From the NCBI GenBank assembly GCA_020024475.1, contig JAHHTS010000133.1, forward strand, positions 1-5,250: a DNA stretch of 5,250 nucleotides, written 5' to 3'. The position numbers and the translations under genes are program-made. Source of the DNA: Oscillospiraceae bacterium. Lineage in GTDB: Bacteria > Bacillota > Clostridia > Oscillospirales > Ruminococcaceae. Below the pieces are notes generated by a model. The model was not told where the DNA came from, did no database searches, and was given only the letters and a program-made list of their open reading frames with translations. Numbering within the stretch: position 1 is the stretch's first letter; each line of letters begins with the position of its first letter. Positions 5,193-5,250 of the stretch are shown here, piece after piece.

Positions 5193-5250
5193 CTATTTAA
5201 TATTATTTTTCAAAAGTTCATTTTTGTATCTTTTTTATACTTCTTTTCTG

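Noticed and set aside
1..5250. CRISPR array, insertion sequence, phage or defence system
   Set aside because: There are no spaced repeats, no transposase or integrase motifs, no terminal inverted repeats and no nuclease or toxin-like domains in any credible frame.

Overview
The base composition (strongly AT-rich), the AAAGGA-type ribosome binding sites, the lipoprotein signal with a lipobox, the Rho-independent terminators and the L-box riboswitch all point to a low-GC Firmicute. A clostridial or related anaerobic gut lineage is my inference; no taxonomic marker gene is present.

Bases 1-3335 hold one plus-strand transcription unit. An extended -10 promoter (166-194) drives a leader that folds as a textbook lysine riboswitch (about 240-403). 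It has all five helices, a perfect 6-bp L2-L3 kissing pair and a GCAA-capped P5. A Rho-independent terminator (456-496) serves as the expression platform. Next come a lipoprotein amino-acid-binding protein (567-1445), an intercistronic hairpin terminator (1466-1498) that probably lets the binding protein be made in excess, a polar amino acid permease (1554-2459) and its ATPase (2461-3204). A strong terminator (3302-3335) closes the unit. Together these form a complete three-component HAAT/PAAT-family importer. The riboswitch makes lysine the likely main substrate, made when cellular lysine is low.

Bases 3336-4170 have no intact gene but are not empty. A promoter-like pair of boxes, with an 8-bp inverted repeat lying over the spacer and -10, precedes a predicted RNA of roughly 77 nt with two hairpins and a U-tract (about 3503-3579). 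This is a candidate small RNA that I do not recognise. Downstream, on the minus strand, short coding-like frames separated by stops and frame changes (3681-4066) suggest a decayed gene.

Bases 4067-5250 are read on the minus strand. An intact AIM24-family (DUF124) gene (4171-4974) has a strong ribosome binding site and its own terminator (4067-4110). Its upstream region holds an 8-bp inverted repeat (5015-5039) and the end of a coding-like frame with no usable start (5049-5192), possibly a gene remnant. I see nothing in 5193-5250. The AIM24 gene has no evident functional tie to the lysine transporter.
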